Below, in pieces: positions 55,034-64,000 of a stretch of 64,000 nt of DNA. The notes under the pieces are model-generated. The model was given only the letters and a program-made list of their open reading frames with translations. It searched no databases and was not told the origin of the DNA. The position numbers were made by a program, and so were the translations under genes. Each line of letters opens with the position of its first letter. The first letter of the stretch is position 1. Source of the stretch: Verrucomicrobiales bacterium (GTDB lineage: Bacteria; Verrucomicrobiota; Verrucomicrobiia; Verrucomicrobiales; DEV007); assembly GCA_002698785.1 (NCBI GenBank), contig PAAG01000013.1, positions 124,001 through 188,000 on the forward strand, in the 5' to 3' direction.

Positions 55034-56012
55034 CTTACATATTCTCGACGCGCTACTTCCCGGGAAGTCAGTCCGTTCGGACCAACCCGAGAAGAAGCGC
55101 CCCACCATCGGACTTGCTCTCTCTTCCGGAGGAGCCAAGGGACTCGCCCACATCGGCGTAATTCAGGTTCTCGAAGAAAACGGCATCGAGGTCGAAGCAA
55201 TCGCGGGGACCAGCATGGGTGCCTACGTCGGTGGACTCTGGGCATCTGGGCTGCACGGAAAAGAGCTCGAAGGCCTCGCCGCCGCAATGACCTCTGGCCG
55301 CGAACGCTGGAGTCTGGTCGACCCAGTCCTCCCACCGCGACGTGGATTCATTCGAGGCAAAAAGATTCTCGCCCGCTTGCGCGAAACGCTTGGCGATAAA
55401 CAGTTCTCAGAACTGGAAAAACCATTCGTAGCAATTGCGACCGAGTTCGAAACACTCGAACGAGCGGTTCTCGAATCGGGCGAAGTGGCCACCGCCATTC
55501 AGGCGAGTCTGGCTGTGCCCGGAGTGGTCGTCCCTGTGATGCGCGAAGGCATCGAATACATCGACGGAGGCGTCTGTGATCCACTTCCTGTTAGAATCCT
55601 CAAGGAGAAATTCGAAGTCGATGCAGTCATCGCTGTGAATGTTCTGCCGCCGATAGGCTCTCTCCGAAACCACAAGAATAAGGAAATCCCTCGTCGATGG
55701 AAGCGGTCGATGCAGGCGGTCAATCGCCACATCAACTACTTCGCTCCGGGGAACTTGTTAGACATCCTCCGTGGTGCGGCCATGGGCTCACAGATGCGAC
55801 TTGTCTCGCGAAGTGCTCGCTCTGCCGATGTTCTCATTTCCGCGATCAGCGTGGAAACAGGCTGGCACGATTATCACCGCTTCGACCACTACATCGAAGT
55901 CGGGCGAAAAGCCGCCGAAGACGCTTTGCCGAAAATCCTGGCCTTACTCAACACCGGAGATCCCGCCCCGGACTCCGGCGACACGAAACCCGAACTCGCG
56001 AACTGCGCATGA
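55023..56012 (+). CDS. patatin-like phospholipase (RssA-type)
   Basis: A 329-residue cytoplasmic lipase-like protein with a Ser-Asp dyad: S64 in AGTSMGAYVG and D181 in YIDGGVCDPLP. The oxyanion-hole segment is SSGGAKGLAHIGV. It should release fatty acids from membrane or stored lipids. The only usable start before the catalytic region is the ATG at 55023, because no in-frame GTG or TTG lies between it and the motifs. That ATG is inside a nested hairpin. The next gene begins with ATGA overlap, so the lipase leads a fatty-acid degradation operon. Confidence 0.88.
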   Translation: MAAFLHILDALLPGKSVRSDQPEKKRPTIGLALSSGGAKGLAHIGVIQVLEENGIEVEAIAGTSMGAYVGGLWASGLHGKELEGLAAAMTSGRERWSLVDPVLPPRRGFIRGKKILARLRETLGDKQFSELEKPFVAIATEFETLERAVLESGEVATAIQASLAVPGVVVPVMREGIEYIDGGVCDPLPVRILKEKFEVDAVIAVNVLPPIGSLRNHKNKEIPRRWKRSMQAVNRHINYFAPGNLLDILRGAAMGSQMRLVSRSARSADVLISAISVETGWHDYHRFDHYIEVGRKAAEDALPKILALLNTGDPAPDSGDTKPELANCA

Positions 56013-57529
56013 AAACGAAACGACTCACAACACATTGGGACAGCCTCAGCTCGGACGAACTTCGTCACCTCCAGGCCGCTCAACTGCGATCATATCTCGC
56101 AGATCACGTCGTCTCGTTTTCGGCTTACTACCGCGAACTGTTCGATAAGGAAGGGATCGATCTAAATCGTCTTCAGACTTTGGAAGATCTATCCCGTATC
56201 CCTTTCACATCAAAGCGGATGCTCGTTTCCGACGATGGAGTAGCTCGCACACAGGACTTCGTTCTTATCCCTGATGAGAAAGTCCTTGGTCGCCGTTTCT
56301 CCACCATCGCTCGCGCTCTTTATAAGGGGCGTACAGGCGTGAAAGAAGATTTCGAAAGAGAATACCGTCCCATTCTGATGACTAGCACGACTGGCCGTTC
56401 AGCCGAGCCGGTTCCTTTCCTTTACACGCAGCACGACTTGGATCATCTCGCGACTACAGGTCGCCGCCTCATGGAGATCTGCGATTCTCGCAAAGAGTAT
56501 CGGCACATCAATCTTTTCCCTTTTGCTCCACACCTCGCCTTTTGGCAGGCACATTATGCCGGTCTCGGCTACAACACCTTCACCCTTTCCACCGGTGGAG
56601 GAAAAGTCATGGGAACAGAGGGCAATGTTAGGCTCCTCAAAAAGATCAACCCCGACGCCCTTATCGGGATGCCAACCTTCCTCTACCACGTTCTTCAAAT
56701 GGCCGTGGAAGAAGGAGTCGATGCTCCCAAAATCAAGCGCATCGTCCTTGGTGGGGAAAAAGTTCCCACCGGCCTGCGCAGAAAGCTGAAAGCACTCTGT
56801 GCGGAACTCGGTTCGGGAAATGTCGACATCATGGCGACCTACGGTTTCACAGAAGCCAAAATGGCTTGGCCGGAATGTCCGGCCCGTGGCTTCGACGAGG
56901 CGACCGGCTACCACCTCTATCCCGATTTGGGAATCGTCGAAGTCGTCGATCCCGACACCGGCGAGCAGGTCGGAGAAGGGGAACCCGGAGAGATTGTCTA
57001 CACACCACTCGATAGCCGAGGAAGTGTCGTCCTGCGATACCGCACCGGAGATCTCATCTCAGGCGGTCTCACTTACGAGCCCTGCCCGGCATGTGGCCGA
57101 AGGGTCCCTCGTCTGGTGGGAAAGATCTCCCGGGTCAGCAACGTCCGTCGCCTCAACATCGGCAAGGTGAAAGGAAACCTCGTGAATTTCAACGAACTCG
57201 AGCACGTCCTCGACGATCTCATCATGATCGGCTCCTGGCAGATCGAGCTTCGCAAGCGAAACGACGACCCGCTCGATTGCGACGAAATCATCGTTCACGT
57301 CGAAGCGCGGGACAGCTCGTCGAAAGAAGTAATCGAGCACGAGATCGAGAAGCGCTTCCTCGAAGCGACTGAGATACGGCCCAACCGCGTCGAGTTTCAC
57401 AACGCGGAAACGATGCGGAAGAAACAGGGCGTCGGCAAAGGCTTAAAAGAAGAAAAGGTCGTGGACAATAGGGAGGTGTCTTCGCGAGAAACCCCGAAAG
57501 AAACTCCTAACACCATCACCACAGCATGA
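56009..57529 (+). CDS. phenylacetate-CoA ligase-like acyl-CoA synthetase
   Basis: A 506-residue adenylate-forming enzyme of the PaaK-like branch, expected to activate a carboxylic acid to its CoA thioester with ATP. The phosphate-binding loop is MTSTTGRSAEPVPF; further blocks are GGEKVPTGLRRKL, MATYGFTEAKMAWP, GEPGEIVYTPLDSRG and RYRTGDLISGG, followed by a four-cysteine-like CPACGRRVPR. The ATG at 56009 overlaps the lipase stop; an upstream start at 55697 would lie within the lipase gene. In this operon it probably activates fatty acids released by the lipase, though its family usually takes aromatic acids. Confidence 0.8.
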   Translation: MKTKRLTTHWDSLSSDELRHLQAAQLRSYLADHVVSFSAYYRELFDKEGIDLNRLQTLEDLSRIPFTSKRMLVSDDGVARTQDFVLIPDEKVLGRRFSTIARALYKGRTGVKEDFEREYRPILMTSTTGRSAEPVPFLYTQHDLDHLATTGRRLMEICDSRKEYRHINLFPFAPHLAFWQAHYAGLGYNTFTLSTGGGKVMGTEGNVRLLKKINPDALIGMPTFLYHVLQMAVEEGVDAPKIKRIVLGGEKVPTGLRRKLKALCAELGSGNVDIMATYGFTEAKMAWPECPARGFDEATGYHLYPDLGIVEVVDPDTGEQVGEGEPGEIVYTPLDSRGSVVLRYRTGDLISGGLTYEPCPACGRRVPRLVGKISRVSNVRRLNIGKVKGNLVNFNELEHVLDDLIMIGSWQIELRKRNDDPLDCDEIIVHVEARDSSSKEVIEHEIEKRFLEATEIRPNRVEFHNAETMRKKQGVGKGLKEEKVVDNREVSSRETPKETPNTITTA

Positions 57530-58803
57530 ATAATTTGAATAACGAAAAGAAGAAGAACTCTCTCGTCATCGTAGACGGAGTGCGCACCCCGTTTCTTAAA
57601 ATGGGAAGCGAGTTTGCCGACCTCGACGCCACAGAATTGGCTCGATCGGTAGTGCAGACACTCTTGATCCGCACCGGCATCGACCCGGAGAAAATTGACG
57701 AGACAATTCTCGGTTGTGTGTCCCAGCCAGCCGACGCGGCGAACATCGCCCGCGTTGTGGCACTACGAGCTGGTATACCGGAAAGCAAGCCTGCCATGAC
57801 AGTGCATCGAAACTGCGGAAGCGGTCTTGAGGCACTGACGGTCGCATCGGAACGCGTCGCAGCTGGGAAAGGCGAGGTCTTCGTGGTTGGTGGGACGGAG
57901 AACATGTCTCGCATACCATTGATGTTTTCGGCGGCCGCGGCCACGAAGTTCGGCGCGCTTGCGCGTTCGAAAACTGCGGGCGGCAGAGTGGCCGCGGCTG
58001 CTACCTTTCGACCATCAGATTTCTCTCCGGTCGTGGGGCTCCGCCTTGGACTGACCGACCCGGTCAGCGGATTGAATATGGGAGAAACGGCAGAGATTCT
58101 TGCCCGCGATTTTGATATCAGCCGGGAGGAACAGGATCGTTTCGCTCTCAACTCGCATCTCAAAGCCGCCGCCGCCCGCGAGAAGCTAGGTAAGGAAATC
58201 GCGCCGGTATATCTGCCGGATCGAGGAACTTATGTCGATCAGGACAATGGCATTCGCGACGGACAGACCAATGAAGCGCTGGCTCGCCTTCGTCCGGTAT
58301 TCGAGAAAGGCACAGGCACCGTCACTGCAGGGAATAGTTCCCAGGTAACTGACGGAGCGGTAGCCCTCCTCGTGATGACCGAGTCGAAAGCAGAAGAACT
58401 TGGATTTGAGCCCCTCGGTCGACTAGTCGATTACGCCTTCAGCGGGTGCGACCCGAAAAGGATGGGGCTCGGTCCGGCATTCTCGATCCGCGAATTGTAC
58501 GAAAGAACCTGCCTTCGTCCGGAGGACGCCGACGTGGTGGAAGTGAATGAAGCCTTCGCCGCTCAGGTGCTTGCCGTGACGAAGTTATTCAAGACAAAAG
58601 AATTCAGTGGATTGGCGATTCCTGAGGATCGGCTCAATCCGAACGGCGGCGCAATCGCCCTCGGACACCCCGTCGGGGCGACAGGTGCACGTCTCGTGTT
58701 GACTACTTTACTGGAAATGAAACGACGGGGTGGAAAGCGCGGGCTTGTCAGCTTGTGCATCGGCGGCGGACAAGGAGGTGCCGCGTGGCTGGAAACTATC
58801 TAA
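57526..58803 (+). CDS. thiolase (acetyl-CoA C-acyltransferase)
   Basis: A 425-residue beta-oxidation thiolase that splits 3-ketoacyl-CoA with CoA. The active residues are C97 in HRNCGSGLEA, H381 in ALGHPVGATG and C411 in LCIGGGQGG. The first ten residues are a basic Asn/Lys-rich leader. Its ATG overlaps the end of the ligase gene by 4 bases. The next gene follows after 28 bases. Confidence 0.94.
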   Translation: MNNLNNEKKKNSLVIVDGVRTPFLKMGSEFADLDATELARSVVQTLLIRTGIDPEKIDETILGCVSQPADAANIARVVALRAGIPESKPAMTVHRNCGSGLEALTVASERVAAGKGEVFVVGGTENMSRIPLMFSAAAATKFGALARSKTAGGRVAAAATFRPSDFSPVVGLRLGLTDPVSGLNMGETAEILARDFDISREEQDRFALNSHLKAAAAREKLGKEIAPVYLPDRGTYVDQDNGIRDGQTNEALARLRPVFEKGTGTVTAGNSSQVTDGAVALLVMTESKAEELGFEPLGRLVDYAFSGCDPKRMGLGPAFSIRELYERTCLRPEDADVVEVNEAFAAQVLAVTKLFKTKEFSGLAIPEDRLNPNGGAIALGHPVGATGARLVLTTLLEMKRRGGKRGLVSLCIGGGQGGAAWLETI

Positions 58804-58831
58804 CACCTAAGCAAATAGAAATACCCCCCAA

Positions 58832-60886
58832 ATGATCACACCAACCCTATTCAAACAGGAAGCAGAGCGATCGGGCGGCTCCGGTGGAGCACGATCGAAG
58901 GTCGCCCTTGCTCATAACATTCACCTCGACATGCTCGAGGGCGATATCGCTCTCGTGACATTCGATCATCCGACTAAGTCGGCGAATATCTTCGATGCGA
59001 GAACGCTCGTGGAGCTGGAAGTAGCGTTGAAAGCCGTCACTCGACTCCGGGCCAAAGGTCTCGTCTTCATGAGTTCGAAGCCAACGATCTTCATCGCTGG
59101 CGCCGATCTCGAAGCACTCGCGACCTACGGCGAAGAAGAACTCGACCACCTCATTCGAAAAGGGCAGGAGATCTTCCAGAGCGTAGCGGAGTTAAAAATT
59201 CCCACTGTGGCTGCCATCAACGGAGCATGCCTCGGAGGCGGTCTCGAACTGTCTCTCGCCTGCGATGTGAGAATTGCGACGGACGACAAAAGTACGAAGG
59301 TCGGTCTCCCCGAAACCATGCTGGGAATCCTTCCCGCCTGGGGTGGCTCCACTCGCCTTCCCAGACTTGTCGGTCTACCTACAGCACTTGACCTCATTCT
59401 CGGTGGCAAACAGCTCACCGCGAAACACGCCCTCAAGCTTGGGGTCGTTGATCGAGTCGTTCCAAAAGAGCGACTGCGTGAAGTAGCTCTGGAGACAGTG
59501 GCGAAAACTCTGCCGGACAGGAAGTCGAATTTCCTGACAAACAACCCACTCAGCGCTGCTGCGATTCGCAAGATCGTCGAGAAGAAAACGCTCGACCGAT
59601 CTCGCGGAAACTACCCAGCACTTGAAGAATCGATCGAGGTCGTCACTCGGGGTGGCTTTGGAAGTATTGCCGAGTCACTCGAACGTGAGCGAGAGGCGGT
59701 TCTTCGCTTGTCTGCGACGGAAGCCGCAAAAAATCTGATGCGTGTCTTCCGCCTGCAGGAGTGGGCGAAGAAATTTCGCTATGACACTGCCGTCAATCCG
59801 AGAGAGCTGGAGCCTATCACGAGCACAGCCGTGATCGGTGCGGGAGTCATGGGATCGGGGATCGCACAGTGGTTTGCGGCTCGTGGGATGTCCGTCATCT
59901 TGCGAGATATCGACGAAGGTCGAGTCGCCGCCGGTTTTAAGTCTGTGAAGCGCCTCTTCGACAGCGCGGTGAAAAAGCGAATCTTCACCAGCCACGATGC
60001 AATGCGTCGTATGGATCTGGTAGCTCCATCCGCAACTCCTGTCTCTCTTGCGGGTTGCGACCTCGTCGTCGAGGCAGCCGTGGAAGACCTGGCGATCAAG
60101 AAAACCATTTTCGCCGACCTCTGCGAGCGAAGCAGTGAGAAAACGATCCTGGCGACCAACACATCGGCCCTTCCTATCTCGGAGCTTTGTGAAGCACCTG
60201 GAGTGACTCACCCCGAGCGTATCGTCGGGCTGCACTTCTTCAATCCAGTCAGTCGGATGAAGCTGGTGGAGATCGTCGTCACCGAGCACACTTCTCCGGA
60301 AGTTGTCGAGTCGATGCTCGCCTTTGTTCGGAAGATCGGGAAGCTGCCGGTTGTTGTGAAAGATTCACCCGGTTTCCTTGTGAACCGCATTCTCATGCCC
60401 TACCTCATTGAGGCAGGTAAGCTAGTGGATCGTGGTTACAAACCCGAGGTGATCGACGAAGCCATGCTCAACTTCGGGATGCCGATGGGGCCCGTCCGAT
60501 TGCTCGATGAAGTTGGTCTCGATGTCGCCGCCCATGTGGGCGGAACCATGCGCGAAGCATTCGGCGATCGATTCGAACTTCCATCCGTTCTGACCAGCCT
60601 TATCAAGAACGGTCGCCTCGGACGGAAGACGGGTCACGGTTTCTACGAATACGAAAAGGGCAAAGCCCTGCGTGATCGATCTTTCGCTCATCCACCTGAG
60701 CAAATGACGCGACCGGAGATTGCCAGCTATCTCGTGAATCTCATGGTCGATGAAGCCCGACTCTGTCTCAAAGAAGGAGTCGTGAAGACAGCCGACGAAA
60801 TCGATCTCGCCATGATCCTCGGCACCGGGTTCGCCCCGTTCCGAGGTGGCCCGATGGCCTTCGCTGGCGATACAAAAACAGTATGA
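58832..60886 (+). CDS. 3-hydroxyacyl-CoA dehydrogenase/enoyl-CoA hydratase (FadB/FadJ-type)
   Basis: A 684-residue bifunctional beta-oxidation enzyme. The enoyl-CoA hydratase domain (about 30-300) has E139 in GGGLELSLACD and E161 in GLPETMLGI. The dehydrogenase domain (about 330-640) has the NAD loop VIGAGVMGSG (G336, G338, G341) and GLHFFNPVSRMKLVE with the catalytic His. It forms the multienzyme set with the thiolase upstream and the acyl-CoA dehydrogenase downstream. Confidence 0.94.
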   Translation: MITPTLFKQEAERSGGSGGARSKVALAHNIHLDMLEGDIALVTFDHPTKSANIFDARTLVELEVALKAVTRLRAKGLVFMSSKPTIFIAGADLEALATYGEEELDHLIRKGQEIFQSVAELKIPTVAAINGACLGGGLELSLACDVRIATDDKSTKVGLPETMLGILPAWGGSTRLPRLVGLPTALDLILGGKQLTAKHALKLGVVDRVVPKERLREVALETVAKTLPDRKSNFLTNNPLSAAAIRKIVEKKTLDRSRGNYPALEESIEVVTRGGFGSIAESLEREREAVLRLSATEAAKNLMRVFRLQEWAKKFRYDTAVNPRELEPITSTAVIGAGVMGSGIAQWFAARGMSVILRDIDEGRVAAGFKSVKRLFDSAVKKRIFTSHDAMRRMDLVAPSATPVSLAGCDLVVEAAVEDLAIKKTIFADLCERSSEKTILATNTSALPISELCEAPGVTHPERIVGLHFFNPVSRMKLVEIVVTEHTSPEVVESMLAFVRKIGKLPVVVKDSPGFLVNRILMPYLIEAGKLVDRGYKPEVIDEAMLNFGMPMGPVRLLDEVGLDVAAHVGGTMREAFGDRFELPSVLTSLIKNGRLGRKTGHGFYEYEKGKALRDRSFAHPPEQMTRPEIASYLVNLMVDEARLCLKEGVVKTADEIDLAMILGTGFAPFRGGPMAFAGDTKTV

Positions 60887-60941
60887 ATTTGGAATCAGCG
60901 ACCGCCCCTCGCTGTTGGTCTAACATAGAAAGGAAAGAATT

Positions 60942-62804
60942 ATGAAAACCCCTGTTAAGCCCGACAAACCGGCTCCGGAAAAGCCGAGTTCGGTCATCGA
61001 TACATCCAAGATGTCACCGGAAGAAAGGGCTGCCTTGGAACTGGCAGAAGCTTCCCGCGTTGAAGCGGGACCGACAGGCAGTTTCGGGGAGTCGCTCTTC
61101 TTCGGAAAACCTCAATTCGAAACCATGTTCCCATTCCCGGCACAGTCCGTGGAAGATGAGGACCAGGGCGACGCCTTCCTCGAAAGGCTGGAAACGTTCT
61201 TGAAAGAAAACGTCGACGCCGACGAAATTGACCGCACGGGAGAAATTCCGGTCGAAGTCATCGAAGGTCTCGCCAAGCTAGGTGCCTTTGGGATCAAGAT
61301 CCCTCGCCGATACGGTGGTCTCGGACTTTCGCAGACCAACTACTCCCGTGCAGCGATGCTACTCGGTAGTTACTGCGGAAACCTCACCGCTCTATTGTCT
61401 GCCCACCAGTCGATTGGTGTGCCGCAGCCTCTCCTCGTCTTCGGAACGGAGGAGCAGAAACAGAAGTTTCTCCCTCGATGCGCCGCAGGCGAAATCTCCG
61501 CCTTTGCCCTGACAGAGCCAAATGTCGGTTCCGATCCGGCTAAGATGGAAACCACCGCCGAGCTCGACGAGCCGACCGGCGAGTATGTTCTCAACGGAGA
61601 AAAACTCTGGTGCACAAACGGAGTCAAAGCCGGAGTCATCGTCGTGATGGCGCGCATGGCAGGCTCCGATCCCGGACGCCCGAACATCAGCGCCTTCCTC
61701 GTCGAGATGGATACTCCCGGCGTCGAAGTGACTCACCGCTGTCGCTTCATGGGCTTGAAGGCTCTTTACAACGGCGTCGTCAAATTCACCGACGTGCGCA
61801 TCCCGAAAGAGAATCTCATTCTCGACGAAGGACGTGGATTGAAAGTAGCCCTTACCACCCTTAATACCGGGCGCATCACTCTTCCCGCCGCTTGTGTGGG
61901 AATGGCGAAACAGTGTCTTGACTGGTCCACTGAATGGGCCTCCCGGCGCGTCCAGTGGGGTGCTCCTGTGGGACGTCACGATGCCATCGCCCAGAAGCTC
62001 GCGAAGATGAAAGCGGACACCTTTGCCATCGAGGCAATGGTTCGATATGTGTCTTTGCTAGTCGATAGGGACAAAAAATCCGACATCCGCATCGAGGCGG
62101 CATTTGCCAAGATGTGGGGCACGGAACGCGGATGGGATATCGTAAACGATACCATGCAGATTCGAGGCGGACGCGGTTATGAAACCGCCGACTCTCTCAA
62201 GGCACGCGGGGACAATCCCGTTCCCGTCGAGCGATTCCTTCGCGACAGCCGGATCAATACGATCTTCGAAGGTTCCAGCGAGATCATGCGACTGCTCATT
62301 GCCCGCGAGGCACTCGACCCGCACCTCAAGATGGGTGGCCCCGTGCTCAACTCGACATTGCCTTTCAAAGAGCGAGCCAAGGCAGCTCTTCGATCGGCCT
62401 GGTTCTACGGACGATGGTATCCGATGCTTTGGACTCCGACACTCCACGGAACCTACGGCATCGTTCCCGAGTTTGGCAAAGAGGCACGCCAGGTTCGAGC
62501 ACTCAGCAAGAAGCTCGCTCGCAAGCTCTTTCACTCCATGCTTCGGCACGGTCCCAAGCTGGAGAAAAAGCAGGTCCTCCTCGGTCGTTACGTCGAGATC
62601 GGTGCCGAGCTCTTCGCGATAACAGCGTCCATGGCCTACGCCGGTCACCTCATTGAGAGTGGCAAGGCGGACCGCGACGATCTCATCGAGACCGTGAAAT
62701 ACTTTTGCAAATCCTCACGTGGAAAGGTGAACAACCTCTTCCGCGACCTGAGGACCAACGCCGACGCGGCTGGTTACCGCTTGGCGAAAAAGATGGTTGG
62801 TTAG
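60942..62804 (+). CDS. acyl-CoA dehydrogenase
   Basis: A 620-residue FAD enzyme for the first step of beta-oxidation, longer than the usual 380-400 residues by an N-terminal extension of about 60 residues and a C-terminal domain of about 150. The catalytic glutamate is E443 in TIFEGSSEIMR. FALTEPNVGSDPAKMET is the FAD/substrate signature. AAAGGAAAG 8 bases before the ATG is a good ribosome-binding site. It ends the operon before a strong terminator. Confidence 0.92.
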   Translation: MKTPVKPDKPAPEKPSSVIDTSKMSPEERAALELAEASRVEAGPTGSFGESLFFGKPQFETMFPFPAQSVEDEDQGDAFLERLETFLKENVDADEIDRTGEIPVEVIEGLAKLGAFGIKIPRRYGGLGLSQTNYSRAAMLLGSYCGNLTALLSAHQSIGVPQPLLVFGTEEQKQKFLPRCAAGEISAFALTEPNVGSDPAKMETTAELDEPTGEYVLNGEKLWCTNGVKAGVIVVMARMAGSDPGRPNISAFLVEMDTPGVEVTHRCRFMGLKALYNGVVKFTDVRIPKENLILDEGRGLKVALTTLNTGRITLPAACVGMAKQCLDWSTEWASRRVQWGAPVGRHDAIAQKLAKMKADTFAIEAMVRYVSLLVDRDKKSDIRIEAAFAKMWGTERGWDIVNDTMQIRGGRGYETADSLKARGDNPVPVERFLRDSRINTIFEGSSEIMRLLIAREALDPHLKMGGPVLNSTLPFKERAKAALRSAWFYGRWYPMLWTPTLHGTYGIVPEFGKEARQVRALSKKLARKLFHSMLRHGPKLEKKQVLLGRYVEIGAELFAITASMAYAGHLIESGKADRDDLIETVKYFCKSSRGKVNNLFRDLRTNADAAGYRLAKKMVG

Positions 62805-62842
62805 TGTGGTCGGTTCGGGGTTCCCCAACACCTCGAACTACC

Positions 62843-62878
62843 GGCAGCGGCGGCGAGTGCCGTCGCTGCCATTTTTTT
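62843..62878 (+). terminator. strong intrinsic terminator after the lipid operon
   Basis: GGCAGCGGCGGC pairs with GCCGTCGCTGCC (12 bp, one wobble) around GAGT and is followed by A and seven T. It closes the five-gene operon 55023-62804. Confidence 0.95.
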
Positions 62879-62942
62879 GGCTCGATGAGTTTCAATATCA
62901 ATCTCTTGCCTCAGTCCGCGGAATTCTCCAGACTCGGTCCCA

Positions 62943-64000
62943 ATGACCGATTCGTCCGCATCGAAAGTAGCGATCATATGGTCTGTGGTCGTGGTTCTAC
63001 TCTTGGGTGTCCTTATGGTCTTCACCATTGCGTTGCAGCCGAGATTCTACCGCTCCCCGGACAAAGCCGCTCCTTTAGATCAAGATTGGTATTCCAATGT
63101 ATTTGATCCAGCGAAACGTGTCGCGATTCCGGATCTGCTCTCACATCCGATTTTACCAACGAAAGTCGAGTCGGTGCCCGGATCAAGGGGAGCAGGAGAG
63201 GACACTAACGTTTCGTTCGAAGGCCGGTATCCAAAGTTTCCGTCAGAAAACCTCCTGTATGAGATTTTTCAATCCGACAGCACTGGGATAGTGACCCTCC
63301 CCGATGGCAATCGATTGAATATTTCTGCTGTTGCGATCGCGCTGCCTACAGATACCGAGTGGGAAGGGGAGGAAACACCGCCCGAAAAGATTCCGGACTG
63401 GCGGGACCCCTACACAGGTGAGTCTCTCTCATTCTCTCCAGGGGATCCCCTTTGGTCCCAGAAACGAGCTGTCTCTGCTGTGCGTCCTAAACTGCATTTT
63501 CGAGTGCAAGTCGAGGGCGATGCCCCTATTCGATGGCTCATTCCTTCGGTGCATGATGCCCAAACCAAGCGGTCTGTTGGTGCTGTTTCCGGACCAGTGT
63601 ACAAGGGAGAGGGATTCTTTTCGATGGATTTGGAAATATGGCATCAGACAGCGCTCGATGTGGGCGTTGAGTTCTATTTTGGAGATCCTGAAGTCCAGAC
63701 TCTTCCCGTTAAAAAAGGCGCGGAAATACGATTCGGCGACAACGCCATCGTACAGGTAAAAGACGTATTCCCAGATGGGTATCGATTCGTCAGTTGGGTA
63801 GGCGGAGGATCGAGATATATGTTCCATTCGAGGCCTCCGAAAGAGATTCAAATGGGTATGGCGCTGCAAGTCTGGCCACCTTGTAATACTCAGCTCATTG
63901 ATTACGAAATCGTCGGGACAAAAGAGCCGCATCGAGTCTATGGCTCATACGGACTTGTGGGATACCGTTTTCCCAAGGGGATGAAAAACGTCCCAGAGAT
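62943..64000 (+). CDS. membrane-anchored hypothetical protein, cut off by the window end
   Basis: The frame starting at ATG 62943 has no stop to the end of the window (352 full codons). It begins with one membrane helix (IIWSVVVVLLLGVLMVFTIAL) and the rest appears extracytoplasmic, beta-rich and Trp/Pro-containing, with no family I recognise. The start follows the lipid-operon terminator by 64 bases. A 3' end outside the window is needed to judge the product. Confidence 0.6.
   Translation, partial: MTDSSASKVAIIWSVVVVLLLGVLMVFTIALQPRFYRSPDKAAPLDQDWYSNVFDPAKRVAIPDLLSHPILPTKVESVPGSRGAGEDTNVSFEGRYPKFPSENLLYEIFQSDSTGIVTLPDGNRLNISAVAIALPTDTEWEGEETPPEKIPDWRDPYTGESLSFSPGDPLWSQKRAVSAVRPKLHFRVQVEGDAPIRWLIPSVHDAQTKRSVGAVSGPVYKGEGFFSMDLEIWHQTALDVGVEFYFGDPEVQTLPVKKGAEIRFGDNAIVQVKDVFPDGYRFVSWVGGGSRYMFHSRPPKEIQMGMALQVWPPCNTQLIDYEIVGTKEPHRVYGSYGLVGYRFPKGMKNVPE

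Noticed and set aside
1-64000. CRISPR arrays, phage or transposon genes
   Set aside because: I saw no direct-repeat array, integrase, transposase or structural phage gene in the whole window.

Overview
The window looks like chromosomal DNA of a Gram-negative bacterium of the Verrucomicrobiota (or a close PVC relative). The lines of evidence are: type I sulfatases, two pairs of CxxCH/DUF1549/DUF1553 and DUF1501 secreted proteins, an ECF-like sigma factor of the kind common in this group, lipid A genes with an LpxC-FabZ fusion next to lpxA, and many large secreted proteins. No phage, transposon, plasmid or CRISPR features were seen. The assignment rests on gene content only.

Layout. 0.1-4.2 kb: endonuclease III, a 3D-domain lipoprotein and ComEC, all on the minus strand. 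4.3-10.5 kb: tRNA-Gly(TCC), a secreted hypothetical, a sulfatase, a CPA2 (Kef-type) antiporter and, coupled behind it, an RNA-repair pair (RNA ligase plus HD-Pnk end-healing enzyme). 10.5-13.3 kb: a minus-strand trio of secreted or anchored proteins; the middle one is read here as a single selenoprotein whose in-frame TGA at 12379-12381 lies in a deiodinase-like CxxU motif followed by a SECIS-like hairpin. 13.3-18 kb: a PAS-AraC regulator divergent from a sugar or polyol catabolic cluster (hexulose-phosphate-synthase family, Zn dehydrogenase, SDR, sugar epimerase) containing two copies of a 26-bp palindromic repeat. 18-23 kb: serine hydrolase, glutamine-amidotransferase-fold hydrolase, DUF2851 protein and an M29-like aminopeptidase.

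23-28.2 kb: a NosR-like membrane flavoprotein divergent from a very large exported FAD oxidoreductase. 28.2-34.3 kb: housekeeping genes (Fpg-type glycosylase, LpxA, LpxC-FabZ, RluA-type pseudouridine synthase, trigger factor, ClpP). 34.4-39.9 kb: an ECF-like sigma factor, a giant protein joining an anti-sigma-like N-terminus to the CxxCH/DUF1549/DUF1553 module, and a DUF1501 partner. 39.9-49.5 kb: MBL hydrolase, zinc-ribbon protein, prolyl oligopeptidase, sulfotransferase, PL10-type pectate lyase, DUF2252 protein, sulfatase and AraC regulator. 49.7-54.7 kb: a second CxxCH/DUF1549/DUF1553 and DUF1501 pair and a PrsW-type membrane protease. 55-62.8 kb: a tightly coupled fatty-acid operon (patatin lipase, acyl-CoA ligase family, thiolase, FadB/FadJ, acyl-CoA dehydrogenase). 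A membrane-anchored unknown protein runs off the right edge.

The genes fit a heterotroph that degrades sulfated or pectin-like polysaccharides and lipids. The observations most worth following are the deiodinase-like selenoprotein with DsbD-like and EF-hand extensions, the ligase/HD-Pnk cassette behind an ion antiporter, the nested hairpin that contains the lipase start codon, the repeat-flanked sugar cluster with an incomplete known pathway, and the paired flavoproteins at 23-28 kb.
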